From Acidiferrobacteraceae bacterium (lineage in GTDB: Bacteria; Pseudomonadota; Gammaproteobacteria; Acidiferrobacterales; JAJDNE01), in contig JARRJV010000018.1 of assembly GCA_037388825.1 (NCBI GenBank), forward strand, positions 1-49,048: a stretch of DNA of 49,048 nucleotides, in the 5' to 3' direction. The position numbers and the translations under genes were made by a program. The notes below the pieces were generated by a model. That model had not been told where the DNA came from. It did not search any database and was given only the letters and a program-made list of their open reading frames with translations. Every line of letters begins with the position of its first letter. Position 1 is the stretch's first letter. Shown here one piece after another: positions 1-8,078 of the stretch.

Positions 1-146
1 CTGAGCAATATTGTCCCAGCGACGGCGGTGTCGGGTCGGCTCCAGCCGTGATTCGGCAGGGAAACCGAGCGAATATCCCGTGGTACGTAAATTGCTGTTT
101 CATGGGCGAGCAGAATTCGTCCCGTACTACAACCGGGCATATCCGT

Positions 147-650
147 ATGAACCAGACAAGCGGCAGCGAGCGGGAGAGCTTTCCCGTTTCGGTGATCCTC
201 GAGCGGCGCGAGATCGAACGCGGCCCGCTGACCGTGCCCCAGTGGGGAATTGTGGGTGTGGTGGCGGGCGATGAAGTCGCGGCGTCGGGCCCGCGGTGTA
301 CGATCGTCCATTCCGACTCCGAACGGACGGAGTACCTGTGGCCCGGTTTTCAGGTAGTGCTGTACAAGGATTGCGCCGACAGCTACTGGTACAACCTTAC
401 CGCGGCCGCGCCCTCTCTGTTCGTCATTTGCCATGAAGACGATGAATGCGAGTTGGCCCCGGTTCTGGTGAGTGCGAACTACGACGAGGCCGGGGCCTAC
501 ATGGAGGCGGACGACCTTGTGTTGTCTGCGCCCATGCCGCCGGAGGTATACCAGTGGATCGAGCGCTACGTGGTCGAGAACTACGTTCCGCAGGCGCCGC
601 GCAAACGGAAACGGGAACGATGGGCCATGAAGGAAAAGGGTGCACCATGA
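147..650 (+). CDS. DUF3305 protein of formate dehydrogenase locus
   Basis: Conserved protein of unknown biochemical function, about 167 aa from this ATG, containing the DUF3305 pattern (FPVSVILERREIERGPLTVP near the N-terminus, then a WPGFQVVLYKDCADSYWYNL stretch). DUF3305 and DUF3306 genes typically sit next to each other at the head of formate dehydrogenase clusters in proteobacteria, so an accessory or maturation role for FDH is likely. The stop codon overlaps the next gene's start (ATGA), which shows translational coupling. Start is uncertain: in-frame ATGs at 48 and 102 would add up to 33 residues, but the family similarity begins just after the ATG at 147. No signal peptide or membrane segment is seen. 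Confidence 0.8.
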   Translation: MNQTSGSERESFPVSVILERREIERGPLTVPQWGIVGVVAGDEVAASGPRCTIVHSDSERTEYLWPGFQVVLYKDCADSYWYNLTAAAPSLFVICHEDDECELAPVLVSANYDEAGAYMEADDLVLSAPMPPEVYQWIERYVVENYVPQAPRKRKRERWAMKEKGAP

Positions 651-1213
651 AGGACCATGGACAAAAGTCCCGGCCAACGGACGAACGCGGACCGCGCACG
701 GACACCGCGAGCAACGGCCCGCTGGCCCGCTGGTCCCGACGCAAGGCGATGTCGCGGGCCCGGGCGGCGGGTCCCGCGACACAGGTCCAATCGCCGCACC
801 CGCCATCCGATGAGGTCGCGAGTTCCGCGCCTTTGCCTTCGGACGCCGACATGCCGCCCGTGGAACAACTGGATGAACGGAGTGACTACGCCAGATTCCT
901 TTCCCCAAGGGTGAGCGAGCGTCTACGGCGCCAGGCCCTGCGAAAACTATTTCATCTGCCACAGTTCAATCTCCCCGACGGACTCGACGACTATGCCGAG
1001 GACTACACGAAGTTCGCTCCGCTGGGCGATGCCTTGACCGCGGAATTGCGTTTGCAGAAGGAGCGCGTGCAAAAGCGCATGCGCGAGAGGCCTGCCCCGG
1101 CCAACCCGGAACCGGAGTCGGCGGCCGGGCAGCCGAATGGCGGCGCCAAGGTCGGATCGCCAGAGGATACTGCAGATGACACCGCCAGTGGCGACGGGGA
1201 GACGGCCGTATGA
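647..1213 (+). CDS. DUF3306 protein of formate dehydrogenase locus
   Basis: 188 aa protein. An Arg-rich N-terminus (ARWSRRKAMSRARAA) precedes a low-complexity Pro/Ser linker and then the DUF3306 core at about residues 83-135 (SDYARFLSPRVSERLRRQAL, then LRKLFHLPQFNLPDGLDDYA and DYTKFAPLGD). The tail is acidic and Gly/Ala/Thr-rich. Function is not established; the family is found beside FDH genes and is presumed to be an FDH accessory factor. It overlaps the preceding gene by ATGA and the following ferredoxin-like gene by ATGA, so the three genes form one coupled unit. The ATG at 647 was chosen for that coupling; the open frame extends upstream only as a shadow of DUF3305. Confidence 0.82.
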   Translation: MKDHGQKSRPTDERGPRTDTASNGPLARWSRRKAMSRARAAGPATQVQSPHPPSDEVASSAPLPSDADMPPVEQLDERSDYARFLSPRVSERLRRQALRKLFHLPQFNLPDGLDDYAEDYTKFAPLGDALTAELRLQKERVQKRMRERPAPANPEPESAAGQPNGGAKVGSPEDTADDTASGDGETAV

Positions 1214-2907
1214 GTTCGATTGTGGAAAATTCGTCGGCGGTGCAGTCGGGCAATGCGCGCGCACGTTCCCTCGCCCTGGAAAAAGTCCGTTCGCTGGGCG
1301 CCACGGCCACATCGCCCGTCGACTATCATTCCGCCGGTCGTCTACTGATTCTTGGGGATGCATCCCGGGCGGTGCCGCTCGCCAAGCGCCTGCGCGAATC
1401 CCTGCAATGCACCTACCTGAACTCGCACGAGCCGGAGGCGGAGGGTGTCATCGTGCACGGCGATGCCGACGGGATTCGGGTGGTGGTTGCCGATCTGACC
1501 GGGCTGGACGGCTACCTGGGTGCATTCACGGCGACCGTGCGTGAACGGGAACAGGAAGCGAATCTCGCACAGTTACTCGGTGCGGGTGATGAATATTTCG
1601 ACCTGGTACTGGATCTCGGTATGCCGCCACGTGTCGACCGGGAGATTCTCCCCCCAGGGTACTTTGCGCCCGGCGAAGACGAGGCCGCCGTCACGCGCGC
1701 CGTGGAAGATCTGCCCGGCCTGATCGGCGAGTTCGAGAAGCCAAAATATTTCCAGTACAACCCGGATATCTGTGCCCACGGCGCCAGCGGCATGGAGGCC
1801 TGCAGCCGCTGCCTCGATGCCTGTCCGACGGAGGCGATTGCGTCTGTCGGCGACAGGGTTGCTGTCGATCCCTACCTGTGCCAGGGCGGCGGCAGTTGCG
1901 CCACCGTTTGTCCTTCCGGTGCCATGAGTTTCACCTATCCGGCCGTCCGAGACCTGTTGGAGAAGGTTCGCGCGGTGTCGCGACACTTCCATGAGGCGGG
2001 CGGACGCGATCCCGTCATCCTGTTCCACGATCCCACGACCGCACGATCTTTGCCGGACGACGTGGGCCGAGTTCCCGGTCACATCATCCCGATCGAGGTG
2101 GAGGAGATCGGTGCCGTGGGCATAGACGCCTGGCTGGCCTCGCTTGCCTATGGATTCTGTCAGGTCTTGTTGTTGGTGCCACCGGCGATTCCACCACGGA
2201 TACGCCATGCCTTGCAGGAACAGATGCTTTACGCCGGTGCGGTTCTGGAAGGCATCGGGTATTCCGCCAACCGCATCCGCCTGGTCGAGTCGCCGGTTGA
2301 TAAAGACTTGTTGGCGCAATTGCAAAGCCTGACACCGGAACCCGGCATCCAGCCGGCAAGCTTCGCGCCTATGGATGAGAAACGAACCATCCTGCGTCTG
2401 GCGATCGATCATCTTTACCGGCATGCGCCCGCCCCGGTTTCCGTGGCTCCGGTACCGGCGGGCGCTTCTTTCGGAGAGATACTGGTGGACCAGGATGCGT
2501 GCACCTTGTGCATGGCCTGTGTCGGTGTCTGTCCAACCATGGCACTTTCCGATGGTCACGATGTACCCCAATTGCGTTTTGACGAATGGAACTGTGTGCA
2601 ATGCGGCTTGTGCGAGAGTGCCTGCCCGGAAGAGGCGATCACGCGCAATCCGCGATTCATCTACGACCCGGAGTTGCGTCGCCGTACCCGGGTGCTGAAC
2701 GAAGACGAGCCATTCTTCTGTGTGTCATGCGGCAAGCCTTTTGCCACGCGCAGCGTCATGGACAAGATGGCGAAGAAACTGAAGGATCACTACATGTTCC
2801 AGACGTTGGAAGCGAAGCGACGCATGCGCATGTGCGAGGACTGCCGGGTACGCGATCTGTTCCGGAAGGAAGCCGGGGGAGCAGGTCCGAAGCTGGGGGC
2901 ACATTGA
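1210..2907 (+). CDS. multi-cluster 4Fe-4S ferredoxin-like protein of FDH locus
   Basis: 565 aa iron-sulfur protein. A non-cluster N-terminal part (about 1-180) is followed by a first ferredoxin-like pair: C188, C198, C201, C205, then C224-x5-C230-x3-C234, in which the expected second Cys of a CxxCxxCxxxC motif is Gly227. A middle region (about 240-420) separates this from a canonical second pair, C431/C434/C437/C441 and C462/C465/C468/C472. Two CxxC pairs at C504/C507 and C542/C545 look like a C-terminal zinc- or cluster-binding knuckle. No Tat or Sec signal is seen, so it should be cytoplasmic. Homologues sit between DUF3306 and TorD genes in FDH clusters; an electron-transfer or cofactor-maturation role is inferred. 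It is coupled to DUF3306 by ATGA overlap. Confidence 0.8.
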   Translation: MSSIVENSSAVQSGNARARSLALEKVRSLGATATSPVDYHSAGRLLILGDASRAVPLAKRLRESLQCTYLNSHEPEAEGVIVHGDADGIRVVVADLTGLDGYLGAFTATVREREQEANLAQLLGAGDEYFDLVLDLGMPPRVDREILPPGYFAPGEDEAAVTRAVEDLPGLIGEFEKPKYFQYNPDICAHGASGMEACSRCLDACPTEAIASVGDRVAVDPYLCQGGGSCATVCPSGAMSFTYPAVRDLLEKVRAVSRHFHEAGGRDPVILFHDPTTARSLPDDVGRVPGHIIPIEVEEIGAVGIDAWLASLAYGFCQVLLLVPPAIPPRIRHALQEQMLYAGAVLEGIGYSANRIRLVESPVDKDLLAQLQSLTPEPGIQPASFAPMDEKRTILRLAIDHLYRHAPAPVSVAPVPAGASFGEILVDQDACTLCMACVGVCPTMALSDGHDVPQLRFDEWNCVQCGLCESACPEEAITRNPRFIYDPELRRRTRVLNEDEPFFCVSCGKPFATRSVMDKMAKKLKDHYMFQTLEAKRRMRMCEDCRVRDLFRKEAGGAGPKLGAH

Positions 2908-2929
2908 CGCGGGACAGAATGGTCCCCGG

Positions 2930-2946
2930 TGCGACATTCTGACGCA
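2930..2946. promoter_or_regulatory. imperfect dyad, candidate activator site upstream of torD-fdh
   Basis: TGCGACATTCTGACGCA is an imperfect dyad (TGCGnCA / TGnCGCA arms) about 80-95 bases upstream of the sigma-54 -24 element at 3026. Its CA-N3-TG core and flanking GAC/GTC resemble the elements at 10017-10030 and 11467-11511, although its spacer is one base shorter. Distance and orientation suit an enhancer site for a sigma-54 activator. Assignment to the activator at 10053 is inference. Confidence 0.35.
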
Positions 2947-3025
2947 GCACATCTTTCGGTGCACCCCGGACGGCGGTGCGAGCAACCATAACCCTCCCTC
3001 ATTTCCGCTCTATTTCCGATTTCTG

Positions 3026-3041
3026 TGGCCTGGTTCTTGCT
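3026..3041 (+). promoter_or_regulatory. sigma-54 -24/-12 promoter for torD-fdh operon
   Basis: TGGCCTGGTTCTTGCT matches the RpoN consensus TGGCAC-G-N4-TTGCW: the invariant GG (3027-3028) and GC (3039-3040) are 12 bases apart, with a G at the seventh position. Only the AC of TGGCAC deviates. Predicted transcription start is near 3052, about 33 bases before the torD ATG. It lies in a 178-base gap between the ferredoxin-like gene and torD, where a new transcription unit would be expected. Confidence 0.68.
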
Positions 3042-3084
3042 CCCTTTTGGCCATCGTTCATACGCAGGACAGGTGCGCGCAACG

Positions 3085-3729
3085 ATGGAAACGCAAGGCG
3101 ATCTCGCTAAGTCGGCCACTGAATACAGTCCGGCGCCGCAGACAGAAGGTGGTGACGACACCATGCGCGCGAACATGTACCGCCTGCTCGCAACATTGAC
3201 ATCGGCACCCGCCGCGGCGGAATTGCTCGAACGGCTGCGTCGAATCGCTGGCGAGGGAGTCTCGGGCAACGAAGACATGGGCACTGCATGGCGAACCCTC
3301 GGTCTCGCGAGTGCCCACGCCACGGTGGCGTCCGTTGACGACGAATACCACGATCTTTTTGTCGGCATTGGCCGTGGCGAAATCGTTCCCTATGGGTCCT
3401 GGTATCAAACCGGCTTTCTCATGGACCGGCCGCTTGCCTTTCTGCGCCGCGACCTTGCGATGCTCGGGATCCTGCGCCAGGACGGCAACCATGAACCCGA
3501 AGACCACATCAGTGCCCTGTGTGAAACCATGAGTCTGATGGCGGACGAAGATACCGGTTTCGCCATCAACGTACAGCGTAGATTTTTCCATGATCATCTG
3601 GAACCCTGGGTGGGCCGATTCTTCGCAGACATGCAGCGCGCGAAATCGGCCCGCTTCTATGCTGCGGTCGGCCAGTTGGGCGAACGGTTTTTCGATATCG
3701 AGCGGCGCTACCTTGAGATGCTGGCCTGA
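3085..3729 (+). CDS. TorD/DmsD-family molybdoenzyme chaperone
   Basis: 214 aa all-helical chaperone of the TorD family (molecular chaperone TorD / NarJ-like). These proteins bind the Tat signal of a molybdopterin oxidoreductase and hold it until cofactor is inserted. The family pattern is visible at DDEYHDLFVGIGRGEIVPYG and SWYQTGFLMDRPLAFLRRDL, followed by EPEDHISALCETMSLM and the FFHDHLEPWVGRFFADM helix. The start at 3085 is preceded by AGGACAGG; an in-frame start at 3025 would overlap the sigma-54 promoter and lacks a ribosome site. It is first in the FDH operon, directly before the Tat proteins it probably serves. Confidence 0.85.
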   Translation: METQGDLAKSATEYSPAPQTEGGDDTMRANMYRLLATLTSAPAAAELLERLRRIAGEGVSGNEDMGTAWRTLGLASAHATVASVDDEYHDLFVGIGRGEIVPYGSWYQTGFLMDRPLAFLRRDLAMLGILRQDGNHEPEDHISALCETMSLMADEDTGFAINVQRRFFHDHLEPWVGRFFADMQRAKSARFYAAVGQLGERFFDIERRYLEMLA

Positions 3730-3791
3730 GCAAGGCACGGCCGGTGCGGATGGCGCCACCAAATCCATATAGCTCCGAGGAGGACGGCAAC

Positions 3792-4007
3792 ATGAAGACA
3801 AGATCAGGACACCGTAGCTTTGGCCGTCGGCAATTCCTGACTAATGGCATCGCCGCCATCGCGGGTGCCACCGCCCTCGCGTTGTTCAGCCGCGAAGATC
3901 CCGTGCGGGTAGTGGATGCATCCACGGCCGCCCCGGCACCGCCCTCGAACCAGGGATACCGGGTAACCCCGCACGTTCGGCACTACTACGAAAAGGCGCG
4001 ATTCTAG
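3792..4007 (+). CDS. small Tat-signal protein of formate dehydrogenase region
   Basis: 71 aa protein with a twin-arginine signal (SFGRRQFLTNG, then a hydrophobic AIAGATALALF segment) and a short mature part ending GYRVTPHVRHYYEKARF. That ending is diagnostic of the 'formate dehydrogenase region TAT target' family, which lies just upstream of fdhA. Function is unknown; it may be a small periplasmic or membrane-associated FDH partner. GAGGAGG sits at a good distance before the ATG at 3792, which decides this start over an upstream in-frame ATG at 3744. Confidence 0.88.
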   Translation: MKTRSGHRSFGRRQFLTNGIAAIAGATALALFSREDPVRVVDASTAAPAPPSNQGYRVTPHVRHYYEKARF

Positions 4008-4067
4008 AGCGTGGCCACCGATTCATAGGGCGACCGCGGAAAATTCGACGGAACAGGAGAAGACGCG

Positions 4068-6989
4068 ATGAAGTTGATCAAGAAAGATGGAGCGGCCACG
4101 GCCCGCACAACGGGCGAATCCGGTCATCTGTTTGGCGAGATCATCGATCGACGCGCGTTTCTGAAGCGCTCGGGTCTTGCCGTTGGCGGGGCAGCACTGT
4201 CTACGGCCTTGCCGGTGGCAATGATGCGACGCGCGGAAGCGGAAGAAATGAATGCACCAAAGGCCGGGGTCAAGACCGAGGTCCGGCATTCGGTATGCAC
4301 CCATTGTTCCGTCGGGTGCGGTGTTGTTGCCGAAATCCAGAACGGGGTGTGGACCGGCCAGGAGCCGGATTTCGATTCCCCGTTCAACCTTGGTGCCCAC
4401 TGCGCCAAGGGCGCGTCGGTGCGTGAGCACGGATTCGGCGACAAGCGGATCAAATATCCGATGAAGTTGGTGGACGGCAAGTGGAAGCGCATCAGTTGGG
4501 ACGACGCCATCAAGGAGATCGGTGACAAACTTTTGGATATCCGCAAGAAATCGGGACCCGATTCCTTGTGGATGGCCGGTTCCTCCAAGGCGAGCAACGA
4601 AGGCTCCTATCTGCAACGCAAGTTCGCAGCTTTCTGGGGGTCCAACAACATCGATCACCAGGCGCGCATCTGTCATTCGACCACGGTCGCCGGGGTGGCC
4701 AACACCTGGGGCTACGGCGCGATGACCAACTCGTTCAATGACATCCACAACGCCAAGTCCATGATCTTCATCGGCAGCAACGCCGCCGAGGCCCACCCGG
4801 TCGGTATGCAGCACATCCTGCGTGGTAAGGAGAACGGAGGCAAGGTGATCGTCGTTGATCCACGCTTCACGCGCACTGCGGCGCACGCGGATCAGTACAT
4901 CCGCATCCGCCCGGGTACGGACGTGCCTTTCACCTGGGGCATTCTGTACCACATCTTCAAGAACGGCTGGCAGGACAAGAAGTACATCCGTGAGCGTGTC
5001 TACGGCATGGACGAAATCCAGGCCGAAGTGGCGAAATGGTCGCCGGACGTGATTGAGAACGTGGTCGGTGTTCCGGAAAAGGAAATGTACCAGGCGGCGA
5101 AGACCCTGGCCGAAAACCGGCCGGGAACGCTGGTGTGGTGTATGGGCGGTACGCAGCACCACATCGGCAACAACAATACGCGCGCTTACTGCATCCTGCA
5201 GCTGGCCCTGGGGAACATCGGGGTGACTGGTGGCGGCGCCAATATCTTCCGTGGCCACGACAACGTGCAGGGGGCAACGGACATTGGTCCCAACTGTCAC
5301 ACGCTGCCCGGATACTACGGCCTGTCCGAAGGCGCATGGAAGCACTGGGCGCGGGTATGGGACGTGGACTACGAATACCTGAAGGGTCGTTTCGACATGT
5401 CGCGCAAATACGATGCCGGCGGCGGAAAGATGGCCTACACCATGAATATTCCCGGCATGCCGGTATCGCGCTGGTTTGATGGCATCATGGAGGACACAAA
5501 GCACCTGCAGCAAAAGGATAATGTCCACGCGATTCTGTTCCAGGGTCATGCCATCAACAGCCAGACCCGTGCCCCGGATCAGAAGGCGGCGCTGGAGAAG
5601 GTCGACCTGGTCGTTGTTTCCGATCCGTACCCGACCGTTCTCAGTGTGCTCAGCGACCGCAAGAACGACACCTACCTGCTTCCCACGTGCACGCAGTTTG
5701 AGCAGTCCGGTTCGGTTACCGCGTCGAACCGTTCGCTGCAGTGGCGCGAGAAGGTGATCGACCCGCTGTTCGAGTCCAAGGTCGACGCCGAGATTCTCTA
5801 TCTTCTGGCGAAGAAGCTGGGTTTTGCCGACCAGATGTTCAAGCACATCAAGGTGGAGAACAATGTACCTGTTGTCGAAGACGTGCTGCGGGAAGTGAAC
5901 CGTGGCACGTGGACCATCGGCTATACCGGCCAGAGCCCGGAACGACTGAAGAAGCAGCTGGCGAACAAGCACACCTTCAACACGACAACGCTGAAGGCTG
6001 AAGGCGGACCGTGCGATGGCGAGTTCTACGGGCTGCCCTGGCCGAGCTGGGGTACGCCGGAAATGAACCATCCTGGAACCCCGATCCTGTACGACACCAG
6101 CAAACCGGTGGCGGAAGGCGGCCTCACGTTTCGCGCCCGCTTCGGCGTCGAACACAACGGGGTCAGCCTGTTGGCCAATGGCAGCTACAGCAAGGGGTCG
6201 CAGATCCGGGACGGATACCCGGAATTTACCTACGGCATCCTGCGCAAGTTGGGCTGGGACAAGGATCTGACCGCGAAGGAACTGGCGGTCATCCGCAAGA
6301 TCGGCGGTGCCACTCCCGACAAGGTGAACTGGAAGGTCGATTTGTCCGGCGGCATCCAGCGGGTAGCCGTCAAGCATGGGTGCGCTCCCTTTGGCAACGC
6401 CAAGGCGCGCAGCATCGTGTGGCAGTTCCCGGATCCGGTGCCGATTCATCGCGAACCGCTCTATACCCCGCGCTACGATCTGGTCAAGAAATACCCGACC
6501 TATGCCGACCGCAAGGCGTTCTGGCGTTTGCCAACTCGCTATGCCTCCATCCAGGCCAAGGACTACTCGAAGGATTTCCCGCTGGTATTCATCAGCGGCC
6601 GCCTGACCGAATACGAAGGCGGCGGGGCAGAGACCCGGTCCAACAAGTGGCTGGCGGAGCTTCAACAGCACATGTTTGTCGAGATCAACCCCAGGGATGC
6701 GAACGACCGCAAGATCAAGGATGGGCAGATGGTATGGCTGGAGGGTCCTGAGGGCGGAAGGATTCTGATCATGGCCATGGTCACTCCGCGCGTCGCCAGT
6801 GGTGTGATCTGGACTCCGTTCCACTTCGGCGGCTGGTACGAAGGCAAGGATCTGTTCGACAAATATCCCGAGGGAACCGCCCCCTACGTCCGGGGAGAGG
6901 CGTGCAATACCGCCACTACCTACGGCTATGACTCGGTAACACAGATGCAGGAAACCAAGGCCACGCTCTGCCAGATCAAGGCGGCCTGA
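4068..6989 (+). CDS. fdhA: formate dehydrogenase alpha subunit (Cys-type, Tat-exported)
   Basis: 973 aa molybdopterin oxidoreductase that oxidises formate to CO2. A Tat signal (DRRAFLKRSGLAVGG, about residues 28-42) directs it to the periplasm. The N-terminal 4Fe-4S cluster uses C77, C80, C84 and C112. The catalytic position in ARICHSTTVAG is Cys202 followed by His203, so this is a Cys enzyme: no in-frame UGA is present, unlike E. coli FdnG. Mo-bisPGD-binding domains fill the middle, and the C-terminal dinucleotide-binding domain includes SGRLTEYEGGGAETRSNKWL and TPFHFGGWYEGK. A strong ribosome site (CAGGAGA) precedes the ATG. fdhB follows after 20 bases. Molybdenum versus tungsten use cannot be told from sequence alone. 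Confidence 0.95.
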   Translation: MKLIKKDGAATARTTGESGHLFGEIIDRRAFLKRSGLAVGGAALSTALPVAMMRRAEAEEMNAPKAGVKTEVRHSVCTHCSVGCGVVAEIQNGVWTGQEPDFDSPFNLGAHCAKGASVREHGFGDKRIKYPMKLVDGKWKRISWDDAIKEIGDKLLDIRKKSGPDSLWMAGSSKASNEGSYLQRKFAAFWGSNNIDHQARICHSTTVAGVANTWGYGAMTNSFNDIHNAKSMIFIGSNAAEAHPVGMQHILRGKENGGKVIVVDPRFTRTAAHADQYIRIRPGTDVPFTWGILYHIFKNGWQDKKYIRERVYGMDEIQAEVAKWSPDVIENVVGVPEKEMYQAAKTLAENRPGTLVWCMGGTQHHIGNNNTRAYCILQLALGNIGVTGGGANIFRGHDNVQGATDIGPNCHTLPGYYGLSEGAWKHWARVWDVDYEYLKGRFDMSRKYDAGGGKMAYTMNIPGMPVSRWFDGIMEDTKHLQQKDNVHAILFQGHAINSQTRAPDQKAALEKVDLVVVSDPYPTVLSVLSDRKNDTYLLPTCTQFEQSGSVTASNRSLQWREKVIDPLFESKVDAEILYLLAKKLGFADQMFKHIKVENNVPVVEDVLREVNRGTWTIGYTGQSPERLKKQLANKHTFNTTTLKAEGGPCDGEFYGLPWPSWGTPEMNHPGTPILYDTSKPVAEGGLTFRARFGVEHNGVSLLANGSYSKGSQIRDGYPEFTYGILRKLGWDKDLTAKELAVIRKIGGATPDKVNWKVDLSGGIQRVAVKHGCAPFGNAKARSIVWQFPDPVPIHREPLYTPRYDLVKKYPTYADRKAFWRLPTRYASIQAKDYSKDFPLVFISGRLTEYEGGGAETRSNKWLAELQQHMFVEINPRDANDRKIKDGQMVWLEGPEGGRILIMAMVTPRVASGVIWTPFHFGGWYEGKDLFDKYPEGTAPYVRGEACNTATTYGYDSVTQMQETKATLCQIKAA

Positions 6990-7009
6990 CCGCAAAAGGA
7001 GAGAACCCT

Positions 7010-7594
7010 ATGGCACGAATGAAATTTCTCTGCGATGCGGAACGCTGCATTGAATGCAATGGCTGCGTGACTGCATGCAAGAACGAAAACGAGGTTCCCT
7101 GGGGCGTCAATCGGCGGCGCGTTGTGACCCTGGATGACGGTGTTCCGGGGGAAAAATCCGTTTCGGTCGCGTGCATGCATTGCACCGATGCGCCCTGCGC
7201 GGCGGTCTGTCCGGTGGACTGCTTCTACACCACCGACGACGGTATCGTCCTGCACGACAAGGACCTGTGCATCGGCTGCGGCTATTGCTTCTACGCCTGC
7301 CCATTCGGTGCCCCGCAGTATCCACAGCAATCGGCCTTTGGGGTGCGCGGCAAGATGGACAAGTGCACCTTCTGCGCCGGTGGACCGGAAGCGGACAATT
7401 CCGACGCGGAGTACGAGAAGTACGGTTCCAATCGCATCGCCCAGGGCAAACTCCCCGCGTGCGCGGAGATGTGCGCCACCAAGGCCCTGCTGGCCGGTGA
7501 CGGCGACATGGTCGCCGATATCTATCGCGAACGCGTGCTGAAGCGCGGCGGCCGGCCGAAGACCTGGGGCTGGGAAACGGCGTACAAGTCATGA
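7010..7594 (+). CDS. fdhB: formate dehydrogenase beta subunit, 4Fe-4S protein (FDH3 type)
   Basis: 194 aa iron-sulfur subunit carrying electrons from FdhA to the membrane cytochrome. Four cluster motifs are visible: C13/C16/C19/C23 (CIECNGCVTAC), the CMHCTDAPCAAVC set from C55, C87/C90/C93/C97 (CIGCGYCFYAC), and a last set starting CTFC near 118 and closing with CAEMC near 155. It has no signal peptide and probably travels with FdhA through Tat. Unlike E. coli FdnH it has no C-terminal membrane helix, which is typical of the short FDH3-type subunit. It begins 20 bases after fdhA, with AAAGGAGAG before the ATG, and its stop overlaps the next gene (ATGA). Confidence 0.93.
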   Translation: MARMKFLCDAERCIECNGCVTACKNENEVPWGVNRRRVVTLDDGVPGEKSVSVACMHCTDAPCAAVCPVDCFYTTDDGIVLHDKDLCIGCGYCFYACPFGAPQYPQQSAFGVRGKMDKCTFCAGGPEADNSDAEYEKYGSNRIAQGKLPACAEMCATKALLAGDGDMVADIYRERVLKRGGRPKTWGWETAYKS

Positions 7595-7833
7595 GGACCA
7601 GGGCCACGCAATTGGGGACGGGTCCTCGCGGCGGGGGTGCGCCCTTGTTCCGCACGGCCATGCTGGCACTCCTGTGTCTGGGGCTGTCGGCATGTTACGA
7701 GTCACCGGGCGCGACGCATTTTCAGCCCGGTGTCTACAAAGGGGCATCGGATCCGTTGCTGGAAAAAGAGCGCATGCCCAAGCAACAGGAAGCATTGCGC
7801 GAGCGTTTCCGGATGGCATCGAAAGATCGCTAG
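7591..7833 (+). CDS. small lipoprotein 1 of the fdh operon
   Basis: 80 aa. After a Gly/Arg-rich start, a lipoprotein signal MLALLCLGLSAC ends in a lipobox (LSAC), giving a mature lipoprotein of about 46 residues (CYESPGATHFQPGVYKG...). The C-terminus, ALRERFRMASKDR, resembles that of the next lipoprotein (LRER-x6-DR). I do not recognise a named family. It is coupled to fdhB by ATGA overlap and lies between the beta and gamma subunit genes. An in-frame ATG at 7660 would give a more usual, shorter signal peptide. It is presumably anchored on the periplasmic side near FdhABC; that role is inference from position. Confidence 0.7.
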   Translation: MRTRATQLGTGPRGGGAPLFRTAMLALLCLGLSACYESPGATHFQPGVYKGASDPLLEKERMPKQQEALRERFRMASKDR

Positions 7834-7884
7834 GTGCGGCCTGACCCGATCGGGACGCGCAGGACGGCATAGAGAGGAATACAG

Positions 7885-8070
7885 ATGAACGGCAAGAAGG
7901 TTAGCGGTCTGATTGCTGCGTTTCTCCTGGTCGGCGGGCTGACCGCCTGTAGCCGCGTCCGGGATCCGTGGGTCCCGAATGCGGGATACCTCAAGCAGGA
8001 GCGGCAGCGCCCGGCTCCACTCGCCATGCACCTGCGGGAGCGGGTGATGGAGACGCAGATCGATCGATAG
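7885..8070 (+). CDS. small lipoprotein 2 of the fdh operon
   Basis: 61 aa. A signal peptide MNGKKVSGLIAAFLLVGGLT is followed by lipobox LTAC at Cys22. The mature part is only 40 residues (CSRVRDPWVPNAGYLKQER...) and ends HLRERVMETQIDR, echoing lipoprotein 1. AGAGAGG before the ATG supports translation. It sits eight bases upstream of fdhC, so it is part of the FDH structural operon. No named family is recognised and the function is unknown. The pair may be duplicated, diverged partners of the FDH membrane anchor. Confidence 0.7.
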   Translation: MNGKKVSGLIAAFLLVGGLTACSRVRDPWVPNAGYLKQERQRPAPLAMHLRERVMETQIDR

Positions 8071-8078
8071 GAGGCACG

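Noticed and set aside
4671-4676. Selenocysteine in FdhA
   Set aside because: The catalytic codon is TGT (Cys202 in ARICHSTTV); no in-frame TGA occurs.
4023-6995. 990-codon open frame on the minus strand opposite fdhA
   Set aside because: It mirrors fdhA over its whole length, has no recognisable domains and is a GC-rich codon-bias shadow.
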